A stretch of DNA of 64,000 nucleotides from DASQZT01 sp963728965. Its GTDB lineage: Bacteria > Acidobacteriota > Terriglobia > Bryobacterales > Bryobacteraceae. The notes under the pieces are model-generated. The model was given only the letters and a program-made list of their open reading frames with translations. It was not told the DNA's origin and did not search any database. The position numbers were made by a program, and so were the translations under genes. Positions 25,728 through 34,705 of the stretch are shown here, in pieces. The stretch's first letter is position 1; every line of letters begins with the position of its first letter. The stretch is taken from assembly GCA_963728965.1 (NCBI GenBank), contig CAVSMH010000001.1, positions 310,001-374,000 on the forward strand, read 5' to 3'.

Positions 25728-26108
25728 ATGCGCGGCGTAGCGGGTCTGATCGCACTGTTCGGTATCCTGTCAGCCGGAAGCGTGGGCGCGCAGCAATCGG
25801 CCGATCCGCAGCAGAAACAGGCCCCGAAGCAGAAAAAGAGCCCGCCCAAGGCGCAAGCCGATTCGATGAACGGCTGTATCGATCAGCAGGAGGGCCGCTA
25901 CGTTCTCATCAGCGCGCAAAGTCGCGACACCATCGCCGATCTGGAAGCAGAAGGCTTCCCGACGGAGGGTTTCGCTAAACATGTGGGGCAACGGGTGATC
26001 GTCCGGGGCAGCAAGAGCCCGGCAACGGGCCGGCCCCTTTTTCGGGTTCGCAGCATCGAGACAGTCAGCGAAAGTTGCGAGCCTCCAGCACTCGAGCAGG
26101 AAAATTGA
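25728..26108 (+). CDS. Small secreted protein, unknown function
   Basis: A 126-aa protein with a clear signal peptide (LIALFGILSAGSVGAQQ, cleavage likely after VGA), a short Gln/Lys/Pro-rich linker and a ~75-residue domain with two cysteines (MNGCIDQQEGRYVL and SESCEPP) that could form a disulphide in the periplasm. The segment GQRVIVRGSKSP suggests a small OB- or beta-barrel-type fold. No family was recognised. It starts 24 bp before a Crp/Fnr regulator on the same strand and shares its promoter. Confidence 0.7.
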   Translation: MRGVAGLIALFGILSAGSVGAQQSADPQQKQAPKQKKSPPKAQADSMNGCIDQQEGRYVLISAQSRDTIADLEAEGFPTEGFAKHVGQRVIVRGSKSPATGRPLFRVRSIETVSESCEPPALEQEN

Positions 26109-26131
26109 ATAAAGTCTTTGGAGGAGACCTC

Positions 26132-26806
26132 ATGGCATCCAGTCCCATAGTCACGGCGCCACAGAAACCGCTAGAAGATCCCCTGGCCCATCTGCCGTGC
26201 TCCAGCATTGTGGAGTACCGCAAAGGCCAGATGATTTACAACCAGGACCAGCCATCGACCAGTATTTACCTGGTCATCGATGGCAAGGTAAAAGTATCGC
26301 GTCTGGCCGACGATGGGCACCAGGTAGTGGTGGACATCTATCAGCCGGATGAGTTTTTCGGCGAATCGGCATTCTTGAATCTCCCGCACCGGTCCGAACA
26401 GGCAACCGCCCTCGAAAACACCAAGCTGATGACGTGGACGACCTCGGAGATCGAAGACATCGTCATGAAGCGGCCGCGGCTGGCGGTGGCCCTGCTTCAG
26501 ATTCTGGTACAGCGCACCATCGATTTCACGCACCGCATCGAGAGTTTTTCGGTGGATAACATTGCGCGGCGGCTGGCGCGGTCACTGATCCGGTTCTCCG
26601 AACGTCTGGGTTCGGCGGAGGACGACGGGTCGGTCCGCATGGTGCCGTTCACGCATGAGCTGCTGTCGCAGTATGTGGGCACCTCGCGTGAGATCGTGAC
26701 CCACTACATGAACCAGTTCCGCCGGCAGGGATATCTGCGCTATTCGCGCAAGGGGATCATTCTCTACCGCGACGCTTTCCGCGAGTGGCTCCGCCAGAAC
26801 GCTTGA
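26132..26806 (+). CDS. Crp/Fnr-family transcriptional regulator
   Basis: A 224-aa regulator. Residues ~20-130 form the cyclic-nucleotide-binding barrel (YRKGQMIYNQDQPSTSIYLV, GEFFGE-like DEFFGESAFL), followed by the long dimer helix and a C-terminal winged helix with VGTSREIVTHYMNQFRRQG as recognition helix. No N-terminal cysteine cluster of Fnr type is present, so it does not sense oxygen through an Fe-S cluster; the effector is unknown. The ATG has GGAGGAGACC upstream. It may regulate its own promoter at 25666, where an inverted repeat lies, though that repeat is not a canonical TTGAT-N4-ATCAA site. Confidence 0.88.
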   Translation: MASSPIVTAPQKPLEDPLAHLPCSSIVEYRKGQMIYNQDQPSTSIYLVIDGKVKVSRLADDGHQVVVDIYQPDEFFGESAFLNLPHRSEQATALENTKLMTWTTSEIEDIVMKRPRLAVALLQILVQRTIDFTHRIESFSVDNIARRLARSLIRFSERLGSAEDDGSVRMVPFTHELLSQYVGTSREIVTHYMNQFRRQGYLRYSRKGIILYRDAFREWLRQNA

Positions 26807-26854
26807 TTCCACCGGTCCGAACGGTTCGTGTGCCTTGTGGTAATCTGTACGACC

Positions 26855-27469
26855 ATGAAGCGGACCATTCTGGCTGGGCTGTTTGCCGGCATCGCGCTGT
26901 TCGCGTGGGAATCCGTGGCGCACATGCTGCTGCCATTGGGCGACACCGGGATCAAGGCACTCTCCAACGAGCAGGCGGTCCTGCCGCTGCTCAAGGAGCA
27001 TATCAGCGAGCCCGGGTTCTACTTCTTTCCGGCGCCGGAGGACCGGCCTGGGATGACGGCCGAGCAGAAGCGGGATGCCTTGTCCAAGGCCGAGGACCGG
27101 TGGCGCAGGGGGCCTTCGGGCATCCTGATCATTCACCCCAACGGGGCGGACTCGTTGTCGGCCCGGCAACTCCTGACACAGCTCGGTGTCGATCTGGCGG
27201 CCATGCTCCTGGTCGCCTTCGTGCTGTCGCGCGTGGGCGCCGGCGGCTACGGAGTGCGAGTGCTGCTGGTGACGCTGATGGGCCTGCTTCCGTGCCTTCA
27301 AGCGGAGGTGCCGAACTGGAACTGGTACGGCTTCCCCACTGCGTACATGCTGTCGCAGGCGATGGTGCACGTGGTGGGGTTCGCCATCGGCGGACTGCTG
27401 TTGGCAAAGGTGATGGGTGGAGTGCCGGTGAGCCCGGAGGGCAGGATCGCGGAATCGCGGGCGGCTTGA
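26855..27469 (+). CDS. Integral membrane protein, unknown function
   Basis: A 204-aa protein with an N-terminal TM segment (ILAGLFAGIALFAWESVAHMLL), a ~70-residue extracytoplasmic loop containing PGFYFFPAPEDRPG, and three further TM segments (LLVAFVLS, VLLVTLMGLLPCL, VVGFAIGGLLLAKV). The layout looks like a family often annotated only as a hypothetical membrane protein. It follows the Crp/Fnr gene by 48 bp on the same strand. Confidence 0.7.
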   Translation: MKRTILAGLFAGIALFAWESVAHMLLPLGDTGIKALSNEQAVLPLLKEHISEPGFYFFPAPEDRPGMTAEQKRDALSKAEDRWRRGPSGILIIHPNGADSLSARQLLTQLGVDLAAMLLVAFVLSRVGAGGYGVRVLLVTLMGLLPCLQAEVPNWNWYGFPTAYMLSQAMVHVVGFAIGGLLLAKVMGGVPVSPEGRIAESRAA

Positions 27470-27495
27470 GCAGCGGCGCCCGGCGCGATCGGCGG

Positions 27496-27570
27496 GTCGC
27501 TGATGAAGGCCAACTTTCGGCCGTCGGGCGACCAGGCAGGCGGGTTCCCGGCCGGGGGCCTGCAGTGATT
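27496..27570 (-). pseudogene. Relic of a PD40/TolB-like propeller repeat
   Basis: On the minus strand the bases encode NPPAWSPDGRKLAFISD, a near-perfect PD40 (WD40-like) blade motif, with no start or full domain around it and with the coding end of the membrane protein at 27469 just beyond. It looks like the remaining fragment of a lost propeller gene. Confidence 0.4.
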
Positions 27571-27608
27571 TTCGGGAACACGCGGATGCGGTTTGTCGAT
27601 GGGCCGTG

Positions 27609-30029
27609 TTATTCGTAGCGCAAGGCGACAGTGGGGTCGATGCGCAGCGCCCGGCGCGCCGGAATGACCGTGGCCAGAGCCGCGACTATCGCCAGCAGCA
27701 GGGCGGCGCCCGTGAACGCCACCGGGTCCGTCGCGGTGATGCCGAACAGCAGGCTGCGGATCAGGCGGGCGACGGCGAATGCGGCCGGCAGGCCCACGCC
27801 GGCGCCGATCAGCGAGACCACCAGGGCCCGCTTTACCACGCCGCGCAGGATATCCGAGGGGCTCGCGCCGAGCGCTATGCGGAGGCCAATTTCGCGCGTG
27901 CGCTGGGTGACCGAATAAGACACCAGGCCGTAGATGCCCACGCTGGCGAGCAGCAGCGCCAGGCCCGCGAAGGAGCCGAGCAGCCAGGTGGAGAGGCGGC
28001 GCACGACAAGAGTGTCTTTCACCACCTGGTTCATGGTGCGCACGTCCGCCACCGGTTGTTCGCTATCCACCGAGAGAATCGCACGGCGGATGGCCGCGGC
28101 GAACGGTTGAGCGTCCGCGGCGGTGCGCACTACCAGGCTGAACGACGACGGGGCATCCTGGGCGAGGGGGACGTAGATGGCCGGCTCGATGGTTCGTTCC
28201 AGGCCGCTCAAGCGGACATCGGCCGCGACGCCTACGATTTCGCGCGCCTCCCCGGAGCCCGCGCGGATGCGACGGCCGATGGGGTCCTGGCTGCCGAAAT
28301 AGCGCCGCGCCAGCGTTTCGTTGATCAGGGCGACGCGGGTGCTGTCGGATTTGTCGCGCTCCGTGAAGCTTCGGCCGCGGCGAAGCGCGATGCCCATGGT
28401 TTCGAGGAACGAGGGGGTGATCTCGCGAAAATCGGCCGTAGGCTCGAGCCCGCGCTGGGCCGATGGCTGCCCTTCCACCTGGAACGAGGTAGAGGAAATG
28501 CGGAGGTCGAGAATGCGGCCGCGCAGCGGCAAAACGTTGACCGCGTCGGCGGACCGCACGCCGGGAACGCTCTGGAGGCGTTTCAATACGGCCTGGGTGA
28601 AGTCCGCGCGCTTCTGCCGGTCGCCGTATTTGGAGGAGGGCAGGGTGAGGCTCATGGTGAGGATCTGGCCCGGACGGAAGCCCGGATCGACCGCCATCAC
28701 GCTGAGGAAACTGCGGGCCATGAGCCCGGCTGCGGCAGCGAGCACCACCGCGAGCGCGACCTCGCCCGCCAGCAGCACGCTGCGCAGGCGCTGGGTTCCG
28801 CCGCCTACCGCGGAACGGCCGCCTTCCTTCAGGGTTTCCGAAAGGTTCACCTTGGCCGCGCGCAGCGCGGGCACAACGCCGAACAGGAGCCCGGTAAGCA
28901 GGGAAACGCCGAGGGCAAAGACGAGTACGCGAAGGTCGATATCCATCTGCTGCAAGCGCGGCAGCATATCCGGGACAAAGCCGCGCAGGGCGCGGACGCA
29001 CCAGGACGCCAGGAGTAGCCCGAGCGCTCCGCCGGCGAGCGAAAGCAGAATGCTCTCGGTGACCAACTGGCGGACCACACGCCCCCAACCGGCGCCCACG
29101 GCGGTGCGCACGGCAATCTCTTTCTGGCGCGCGGCCGAGCGTGCCAGCAGCAGTCCGGCAACATTGGCGCAGGAGATGAGCAGCAGCAGTCCGACCGCCG
29201 AGAGCAGCACCAGCAGGGCGGGGCGGATGGGGCCGGGACCCGCGGCCACCACGTTGAGGGGCATGACGGTGACGCCGATGCCGGCGTTCGTTTCGGGGTG
29301 CCGCTGGGCCAGGGCGAGCGCGATGGAATCCATATCGGACTGCGCCTGGGCGACGGTGACGCCGGGCTTCAGGCGCCCCATGATGCCATAGTTGTGATTG
29401 CCGCGATTCTGCGCGGCCAGATCCAAGCCGATCGGGATCCACAGATCCACTTTGGTCAGCGAGTCCACGTTTTCGGGAAGCACGCCTACCACCGTGTAGC
29501 TGATCCCATCGAGCCCGATGGAACGGCCCAGGATGTGACGGTCGGCGCCGAAACGGCGCTGCCAGAATGGCTGGCTCAGCAGCACGGCGGGGCGCCCGCC
29601 GGGACGGTCCTCTTCGGGAAGGAACTCGCGCCCCAGCGCCGGCACCACGCCCATTACCGAAAAGAAGCCAGCCGCGGCCTTACCCGCCTGGGCGCGTTCC
29701 GGTTCGCCGCCGGCGGTGACGTTGAACCCGTATTCGGGGATGGTGAAAGCGGGCGACATGTCCTCGAAGGAGTGGTTCTCGCGCTTCCAATCGAGAAAGG
29801 TGGGGCCGGAGACGGGGAGTTGTTCGAAGCCGCGGGCCTTCCAGGTCTCCCAGAGCATGACGATGCGATCGGCGTTGCGGTAGGGCATGGGGCGCAGCAG
29901 GACGGCATTGATCATGCTGAAGATAGCCGTGTTGGGGCCGATCCCCAAAGCGACCGTGAGTACCGCAACCGCGGCGAAACCCGGGCTCTTCGCAAGAAGC
30001 CGGATGGCGTAACGAAGGTCTTGCCACAT
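27609..30029 (-). CDS. MacB-like ABC transporter permease (ADOP type)
   Basis: An 806-aa permease with two FtsX-type membrane units. The N terminus MWQDLRYAIRLLAKSPGFA, then TVALGIGPNTAIFSMINAVLLRP and a large periplasmic MacB core domain, is the layout of the stand-alone permeases that are multiplied in acidobacterial genomes. The second half repeats the FtsX pattern with SYSVTQRTREIGLRIALGA and ends PARRALRIDPTVALRYE. No ATPase gene is adjacent. The substrate is unknown; peptide or lipid export is typical for MacB relatives. Confidence 0.9.
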   Translation of the reverse strand: MWQDLRYAIRLLAKSPGFAAVAVLTVALGIGPNTAIFSMINAVLLRPMPYRNADRIVMLWETWKARGFEQLPVSGPTFLDWKRENHSFEDMSPAFTIPEYGFNVTAGGEPERAQAGKAAAGFFSVMGVVPALGREFLPEEDRPGGRPAVLLSQPFWQRRFGADRHILGRSIGLDGISYTVVGVLPENVDSLTKVDLWIPIGLDLAAQNRGNHNYGIMGRLKPGVTVAQAQSDMDSIALALAQRHPETNAGIGVTVMPLNVVAAGPGPIRPALLVLLSAVGLLLLISCANVAGLLLARSAARQKEIAVRTAVGAGWGRVVRQLVTESILLSLAGGALGLLLASWCVRALRGFVPDMLPRLQQMDIDLRVLVFALGVSLLTGLLFGVVPALRAAKVNLSETLKEGGRSAVGGGTQRLRSVLLAGEVALAVVLAAAAGLMARSFLSVMAVDPGFRPGQILTMSLTLPSSKYGDRQKRADFTQAVLKRLQSVPGVRSADAVNVLPLRGRILDLRISSTSFQVEGQPSAQRGLEPTADFREITPSFLETMGIALRRGRSFTERDKSDSTRVALINETLARRYFGSQDPIGRRIRAGSGEAREIVGVAADVRLSGLERTIEPAIYVPLAQDAPSSFSLVVRTAADAQPFAAAIRRAILSVDSEQPVADVRTMNQVVKDTLVVRRLSTWLLGSFAGLALLLASVGIYGLVSYSVTQRTREIGLRIALGASPSDILRGVVKRALVVSLIGAGVGLPAAFAVARLIRSLLFGITATDPVAFTGAALLLAIVAALATVIPARRALRIDPTVALRYE

Positions 30030-30095
30030 GGGAGAATCCGATCTGTAAAGCCTAGATTAGCGTACGGATTCGGCGAGCAATAGTTCCGTGGCGGA

Positions 30096-30890
30096 TCAGG
30101 TTTTTTGGGGAGCGCGGCCGGCGGGGCGGCCATAGGCCATGGCGAGCCTCCGTTGCAGCCACATCGGCACCCAGCCCATCGCCCTGGCGAGCACTTTATA
30201 GATGGCGCCCGGGATGACGTATAGTTGGTTGCGGGCGAGGCCGCGGAGCGAGGCATCGACGATCTGCTCGGGCCGCATCCACAGGCGCGCCGGAATGGGC
30301 CTGCGATCCATACCGATTACGTCGTGGAATTCGGTATGTGTGAAGCCCGGGCAGAGCGCCTGGACCTGGACCGGCGAATGGGCGCTTTTCAGCTCGAGGT
30401 AGAGCCCTTCGGTGAAGTGGTTCATCCAGGCTTTGGTGGCGCAGTAGCTGACGCTGCCGGGGCTGGTGCCGAAGCCGGCCACCGACGCGACGTTGATGAT
30501 GGCGCCCTTGGCGCGCGGGACCATCACGGTGAGAGCCGCATGGGTGAGCCGGACGGTAGCCAGCACGTGGAGGCGGTGCATGTCGAGCTGGCCTTCGACG
30601 GGGATTTCGAAGAAGCGCCCGACGCTGCCGAAGCCGGCGTTGTTGACCAGCAGGTCGAGATCGGGCGCCCTGCGGATGCGCGCCGCGACGCGCTCCACGT
30701 CCTCGTCGCGGGTCAGGTCGGCTGCCAGCGCTTCAGCATGCGGAAGCTCGCGCGCGAAGGTTTCCAGGCGGTCCCGGCGGCGGGCCACCAGGATCAGGCG
30801 GTAGCCTTCCGCGGAGAGCCTGCGGGCGAAGGTGGCGCCGATCCCGCTCGACGCGCCGGTCACGAGGGCCAGGGGCTGGGTGTGGTCCAT
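30096..30890 (-). CDS. Short-chain dehydrogenase/reductase
   Basis: A 264-aa classical SDR. TGASSGIGATFARRL binds the cofactor, NNAG is present in LLVNNAGFGS, the catalytic serine is in NVASVAGFGTS and the YxxxK pair is SYCATKAW. An Arg in LVARRRDR after beta-2 suggests NADP preference. The C-terminal ~50 residues extend beyond the usual core and contain a hydrophobic stretch, as in the DltE/YqjQ-like group. It faces away from the arsR promoter, and the substrate is unknown. Confidence 0.88.
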   Translation of the reverse strand: MDHTQPLALVTGASSGIGATFARRLSAEGYRLILVARRRDRLETFARELPHAEALAADLTRDEDVERVAARIRRAPDLDLLVNNAGFGSVGRFFEIPVEGQLDMHRLHVLATVRLTHAALTVMVPRAKGAIINVASVAGFGTSPGSVSYCATKAWMNHFTEGLYLELKSAHSPVQVQALCPGFTHTEFHDVIGMDRRPIPARLWMRPEQIVDASLRGLARNQLYVIPGAIYKVLARAMGWVPMWLQRRLAMAYGRPAGRAPQKT

Positions 30891-30918
30891 AGCGGTCTCA
30901 GTTTACAGCGCGGCGGAG

Positions 30919-30946
30919 TTGACAATTTTAATAATTCGATTATGAT
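30919..30946 (+). promoter_or_regulatory. arsR-arsM promoter with embedded operator
   Basis: TTGACA (30919-30924), 16 bp, TATGAT (30941-30946). A perfect short palindrome ATAAT-TCG-ATTAT (30931-30943) sits in the spacer and touches the -10 box, where an ArsR dimer would block RNA polymerase. This placement also argues that the ATG at 30942 is not the arsR start. Confidence 0.72.
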
Positions 30947-31013
30947 TGAAGTATTGAACCCGGCCGGGACGCCGGAATCGCGGTCCGGACGGCCGCGCTT
31001 GCGCGAGAAGCCG

Positions 31014-31373
31014 ATGAGGAACGAACGGGAAGACCCGATCATCCGCTACGCGGATATGTTCGCAGCCATGGGCACCGAATCGCGGCTGCGTATCATGCAG
31101 TTGCTGCTGTCGGCCCATCCGGACGGGATGGTGGTGGGAGAGATTCAGGCGGAGTTGGGAATTTCCGGCTCCAACCTGTCGCACCATCTCGACAAATTGA
31201 AGAATGAAGGACTGGTGCAGGTCAAGCGCGAAGGGACCTATTTGCGCTGTACGGCCAATGCGGAGGCGCTGCGAGAGGTTCTGGCGTTTCTCTATGCCGA
31301 GTGTTGCACGCGCAGCAAAGTGGTCAAGCCGGAAAATATCGTCATTCCACTGCAAAAACTGGAGAAGACATGA
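31014..31373 (+). CDS. arsR: ArsR-family metalloregulatory repressor
   Basis: A 119-aa winged-helix repressor: MGTESRLRIMQLLL, then the recognition region ELGISGSNLSHHLDKLKNEGLV. A CC pair lies near the C terminus (YAECCTRSK) and may bind arsenite, since the usual alpha-3 ELCVCD-type site is absent here. The ATG at 31014 is preferred over 30942, which lies in the promoter. The stop overlaps the arsM start (ATGA), so the two are co-translated. It should repress its own operon until arsenite binds. Confidence 0.87.
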   Translation: MRNEREDPIIRYADMFAAMGTESRLRIMQLLLSAHPDGMVVGEIQAELGISGSNLSHHLDKLKNEGLVQVKREGTYLRCTANAEALREVLAFLYAECCTRSKVVKPENIVIPLQKLEKT

Positions 31374-32212
31374 GCGCACAAGAGATCAAGGACGTGGTCA
31401 GAGAGAAGTACGGACAGGCGGCACTCCGCGTCGTGAAGGGCGGAAGTTCGTGCTGCGGGGCGGCGCCGGCGGACGCGCACTGCGCCGACCCGATCACCGG
31501 AAACCTGTACGATGCGGCCCAGGTGGGCGAACTGCCGGAAACCGCGGTGCTGGCCTCACTCGGCTGCGGGAATCCCACAGCCCTGGCCGAACTGAAGGCA
31601 GGCGAAGTGGTGCTCGACCTGGGGTCGGGCGGGGGCATCGACGTACTGCTCTCGGCGCGCCGGGTTGGGGCCACGGGAAAAGCGTACGGCCTCGACATGA
31701 CCGATGAGATGCTGGCGCTGGCCGAGGAGAACCGGCGCAAGGCCGGCGTGCAAAATGTGGAGTTTCTCAAAGGCGAGATCGAAAGCATTCCCCTGCCCGA
31801 CAACACGGTGGACGTGATCATCTCCAATTGTGTGATCAACCTGTCGGCCAACAAGGACCGCGTACTGGCGGAGGCCTTCCGCGTGCTGAAGCCGGGAGGG
31901 CGATTCGCGGTGTCGGACGTGGTGACCCGCGGCGAGATGCTGCCGGCGATCCGGCAAAGCATGCTGTTGTGGGTGGGATGCGTGGCGGGAGCCTTGGAAG
32001 AGCAGGAGTATCGCGGGAAACTGGCGGCGGCCGGATTCGAGCAGATCGACATCGAGCCGACGCGGATCTATGGGTTGGAGGACGCGGTATCGTTCCTGAA
32101 GGATCAGAGCATCGATATCCAGGCCATTGCGTCCGAGGTGGACGGCAAGTTCATGAGCGCGTTCATTCGGGCGCGGAAGCCGGCCTGCTGCGCGCCTACC
32201 TGCTGTTCCTGA
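31370..32212 (+). CDS. arsM: Arsenite S-adenosylmethionine methyltransferase
   Basis: A 280-aa ArsM that methylates As(III) to mono-, di- and trimethyl forms. The SAM site is VLDLGSGGGIDVLLSA and the GLDMTDEM follow-on; the arsenic-binding cysteines are visible in the N-terminal SSCCGAA, the central ISNCVINLS and WVGCVAG. The C terminus ends in a further cluster (PACCAPTCCS), unusually rich, that could help capture thiophilic metalloids. It is translated with ArsR from one promoter. Confidence 0.92.
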   Translation: MSAQEIKDVVREKYGQAALRVVKGGSSCCGAAPADAHCADPITGNLYDAAQVGELPETAVLASLGCGNPTALAELKAGEVVLDLGSGGGIDVLLSARRVGATGKAYGLDMTDEMLALAEENRRKAGVQNVEFLKGEIESIPLPDNTVDVIISNCVINLSANKDRVLAEAFRVLKPGGRFAVSDVVTRGEMLPAIRQSMLLWVGCVAGALEEQEYRGKLAAAGFEQIDIEPTRIYGLEDAVSFLKDQSIDIQAIASEVDGKFMSAFIRARKPACCAPTCCS

Positions 32213-32226
32213 GGTTGACCCCGAAA

Positions 32227-32880
32227 TCACCTGGGGCAGGCGTCGCTGAAGGCGTCGAACAGACGGCGGTGGGGGGCGAAGCGCTGCTGGTCTTCGGGAT
32301 GCCACTGCACGGCCAGGGCGAATCGCTGGTCGGCCCGTTCCACCGCCTCGATAACGCCGTCGGGGGCGCGGGCCGATACGACGAGATTTTCGCCGACCGC
32401 TGCCACCGCCTGGTGATGGCGTGAGTTCACCGGCAATTCGGACTGAGCCGCGATTGCCGCGAGCGCGGTGCCCGGCTCGATCAGGACGTTGTGGGCCGGC
32501 AGCGATGCATCCGCGGGCCGCATTTCATGGCCCTCGATGTGCTGAAACAGTGTGCCTCCGGCATGGGCCACGTTGAACAACTGCATGCCGCGGCAGATGG
32601 CCAGCACCGGTAGATCGCGGGCGAGCGCATCGGAGAGTAACGCCAGTTCCAGGGCGTCGCGCGCATCGTCCGGGGCCTGGGTGTGTGCTTCGGGCGCGCG
32701 GCTGTAGACCTTCGGATTCACGTCCGAGCCGCCGGCCAGGAGCAGCCCGGCGAATCCTTCCAGGGACCGCACGCCATGCGCAGCCGTAATGAGCACCGGC
32801 TCGGCGCCCGCGGCGCGCACCGCGTCCGCATAGGGCGGCGCCTTGCGCGGATTGCCGTAGGAGATGGCGATTCGTTTCAT
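32227..32880 (-). CDS. Class I glutamine amidotransferase-like hydrolase (peptidase C26, PuuD-like)
   Basis: A 217-aa hydrolase of the gamma-glutamyl-GABA hydrolase group. GLLLAGGSDVNPKVY is the family mark, the nucleophile is in AICRGMQLFNVAHGG-like sequence, and HHQAV plus the catalytic His-Glu in VQWHPED complete the site. It would free an amine or amino acid from a gamma-glutamyl conjugate. The ATG at 32878-32880 overlaps the stop of the upstream membrane-protein gene. The GS-like ligase at 42341, which could make such conjugates, lies ~10 kb away. Confidence 0.85.
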   Translation of the reverse strand: MKRIAISYGNPRKAPPYADAVRAAGAEPVLITAAHGVRSLEGFAGLLLAGGSDVNPKVYSRAPEAHTQAPDDARDALELALLSDALARDLPVLAICRGMQLFNVAHAGGTLFQHIEGHEMRPADASLPAHNVLIEPGTALAAIAAQSELPVNSRHHQAVAAVGENLVVSARAPDGVIEAVERADQRFALAVQWHPEDQQRFAPHRRLFDAFSDACPR

Positions 32881-34394
32881 TGGAGCACCGGGCGGGTCTG
32901 CGGGAGCGCAGCCGGAAGCCGGCATACTGCCACCACGTGGTTATGGTAGGGGCAGAGCAGTCCGGCCGGGCAAGGGTCTCGGGTTACGAACCAGGTAACC
33001 GGATAGCGCACCGTCAGCCTCTCGAAATCGGCCATTTGAAAATGCTCCCAGCCCTGTCCGCTCTGCACCTCGGCTTTCCATTCGTCGGCCAGGCTCGGGA
33101 ACAGCGACACCACGCCGCTGTCCTTGAGGGCGTCGGCCAGCATGCTGCGTTCGGCAATCGCACGGAATCCGTGCATATCCTCGCCCGGCCGCGACATGTA
33201 GACCGGATCGAGAGCGAAGACCGCGTTCCTGGGAGTGTTGCCGCGGATCCACAAAAACGCCGCGTTCCACGCATTCCCGCCGGCGGTGCCGGGCCACTCC
33301 ACATGGGAACTCGCCGGATATGCGGCCGTCTGCACCAGGTACAGGGAAACCGCGAGTGGAACGAACAGCCCCAACCATCGCCAGGCATGCCGGCGCAGGG
33401 CGTATTCTCCGATCAGGCCGCCCAGCAGCAGAAAGAAGATAACGTACACCAGGTGAAATGCCCGCATGGGTTGCAGCCGGGTGTAGTTCTCCAGGCGCGT
33501 GGAGGCCACGAGGACGATGGCAGCCAGCGTGAACATCAGCCCGAACGGCGTCAGCGCGCGAGCCAGCGTTCGAAACGGCGGCCTGGCGCCGCGCAGGTCC
33601 GCTCGCGAGAGCCACTCCAGCAGTGCCAGCGGCGCGAACGCTCCCACCCACTCATACCAGGCCCACCGGGAAACGAAAAAATAGCTGCGCGAGAGCAGCG
33701 CTTCGCGCGCGTTGCCGCGGGCAGGCCCCCATCCGAACAGGAACGGAAGCACCGCAGGGAAGCCCAAAGCCGGCGCGGGCGCCTCCGCCACCGCCTCTGA
33801 ACCCCGGCGGGTCACCCAGGCCAGGCATCCGAGAAACACCGCCAGGTAGGCACTCATCTGGGGGTGCACCAGCGCCGTGAACAGCCACCACGCGGCCGCC
33901 TGCCTGCGGCATCCAGCCACGTAGCAGGCAATCGCGAAGATGGTCGCCGGAGTGGAAAGCGTGCGCGCGGTGACGTACGGATCGGCGATGGCCAGCGCCG
34001 TGCCGGCGACGGGCACCGTGAGGGTGGCGGCGAGCAGGGCGATCCCTCCCCATCGCGCGGAATCGGTGGTGAAGCAGGCGCAGAGGAGCCGCCAGCCCGC
34101 CAGCATGAGCAGGAACGTGCCGGCCACGTACCAGGCGAAAATCGCCGCGTCCACCGGCAAACGCGTCAGCCGCGCCGAGCCGCCCACCAGCAGCGGAAAA
34201 ATGGACAGATGCGCGTGCTGCTCGAAGAACTGCGCGCCAAACGGATAGAGAGCCGGGTCGGCTGCCTGCTTGATGCCGGGTACGTAGATGGCCGCGTCAT
34301 CCGCGCCCAGGTGGTAGCCCTGGACGCACACGGCCAGCGCCGTTGCCATCAGCAATCCCACGACCGGTGTGCGCGCCGTACTAAACGAGAACAT
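32877..34394 (-). CDS. Polytopic membrane protein, unknown function
   Basis: A ~505-aa protein with about ten TM segments (for example VVGLLMATALAVCVQGY, FLLMLAGWRLLCACF, AFHLVYVIFFLLLGGLIG) and a soluble C-terminal ~100 residues. The layout and the acidic pair in the first loop (GADDAAIYVPGIKQA) resemble GT-C glycosyltransferase-type or DUF-type integral proteins, but no family is certain. The ATG at 34394 starts at the first TM; the frame is open to 34496. The stop overlaps the start of the C26 hydrolase by 4 bp, so both are co-translated. Confidence 0.7.
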   Translation of the reverse strand: MFSFSTARTPVVGLLMATALAVCVQGYHLGADDAAIYVPGIKQAADPALYPFGAQFFEQHAHLSIFPLLVGGSARLTRLPVDAAIFAWYVAGTFLLMLAGWRLLCACFTTDSARWGGIALLAATLTVPVAGTALAIADPYVTARTLSTPATIFAIACYVAGCRRQAAAWWLFTALVHPQMSAYLAVFLGCLAWVTRRGSEAVAEAPAPALGFPAVLPFLFGWGPARGNAREALLSRSYFFVSRWAWYEWVGAFAPLALLEWLSRADLRGARPPFRTLARALTPFGLMFTLAAIVLVASTRLENYTRLQPMRAFHLVYVIFFLLLGGLIGEYALRRHAWRWLGLFVPLAVSLYLVQTAAYPASSHVEWPGTAGGNAWNAAFLWIRGNTPRNAVFALDPVYMSRPGEDMHGFRAIAERSMLADALKDSGVVSLFPSLADEWKAEVQSGQGWEHFQMADFERLTVRYPVTWFVTRDPCPAGLLCPYHNHVVAVCRLPAALPQTRPVLQ

Positions 34395-34705
34395 CGAAAT
34401 CGGCAGTGAAGTGCCTCCCTCGTTGGCCGAAGAAATACCCGTAGCCGGATCGGCGATGTTGCCGGTCGTGCCGGACTGCTGGCGCCACGAGCGCACCGGC
34501 GACCCGGCGACTGTGGGAGTCTAGCGTAGTCACGTCGAGACTGGCGGCTGCAGCTATCGCGACACCATAGCACAATGCCAGGAACAATGCCGTCGCGCTC
34601 GGCCTGCCCGGGCGGCTCACGAGGGCCGTCCCTTCTTAAACCCGGCGCCGATTTTCGCGTTGAGCAGATGGGCCTGATTCTTTCCGCTGGGATATACTCT
34701 CGCCC

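Noticed and set aside
34381..34620. 79-aa minus-strand frame with a hydrophobic N terminus before the polytopic membrane protein
   Set aside because: It overlaps the proposed start of that protein in another frame and has no domain; a frameshifted N terminus is possible but not shown.
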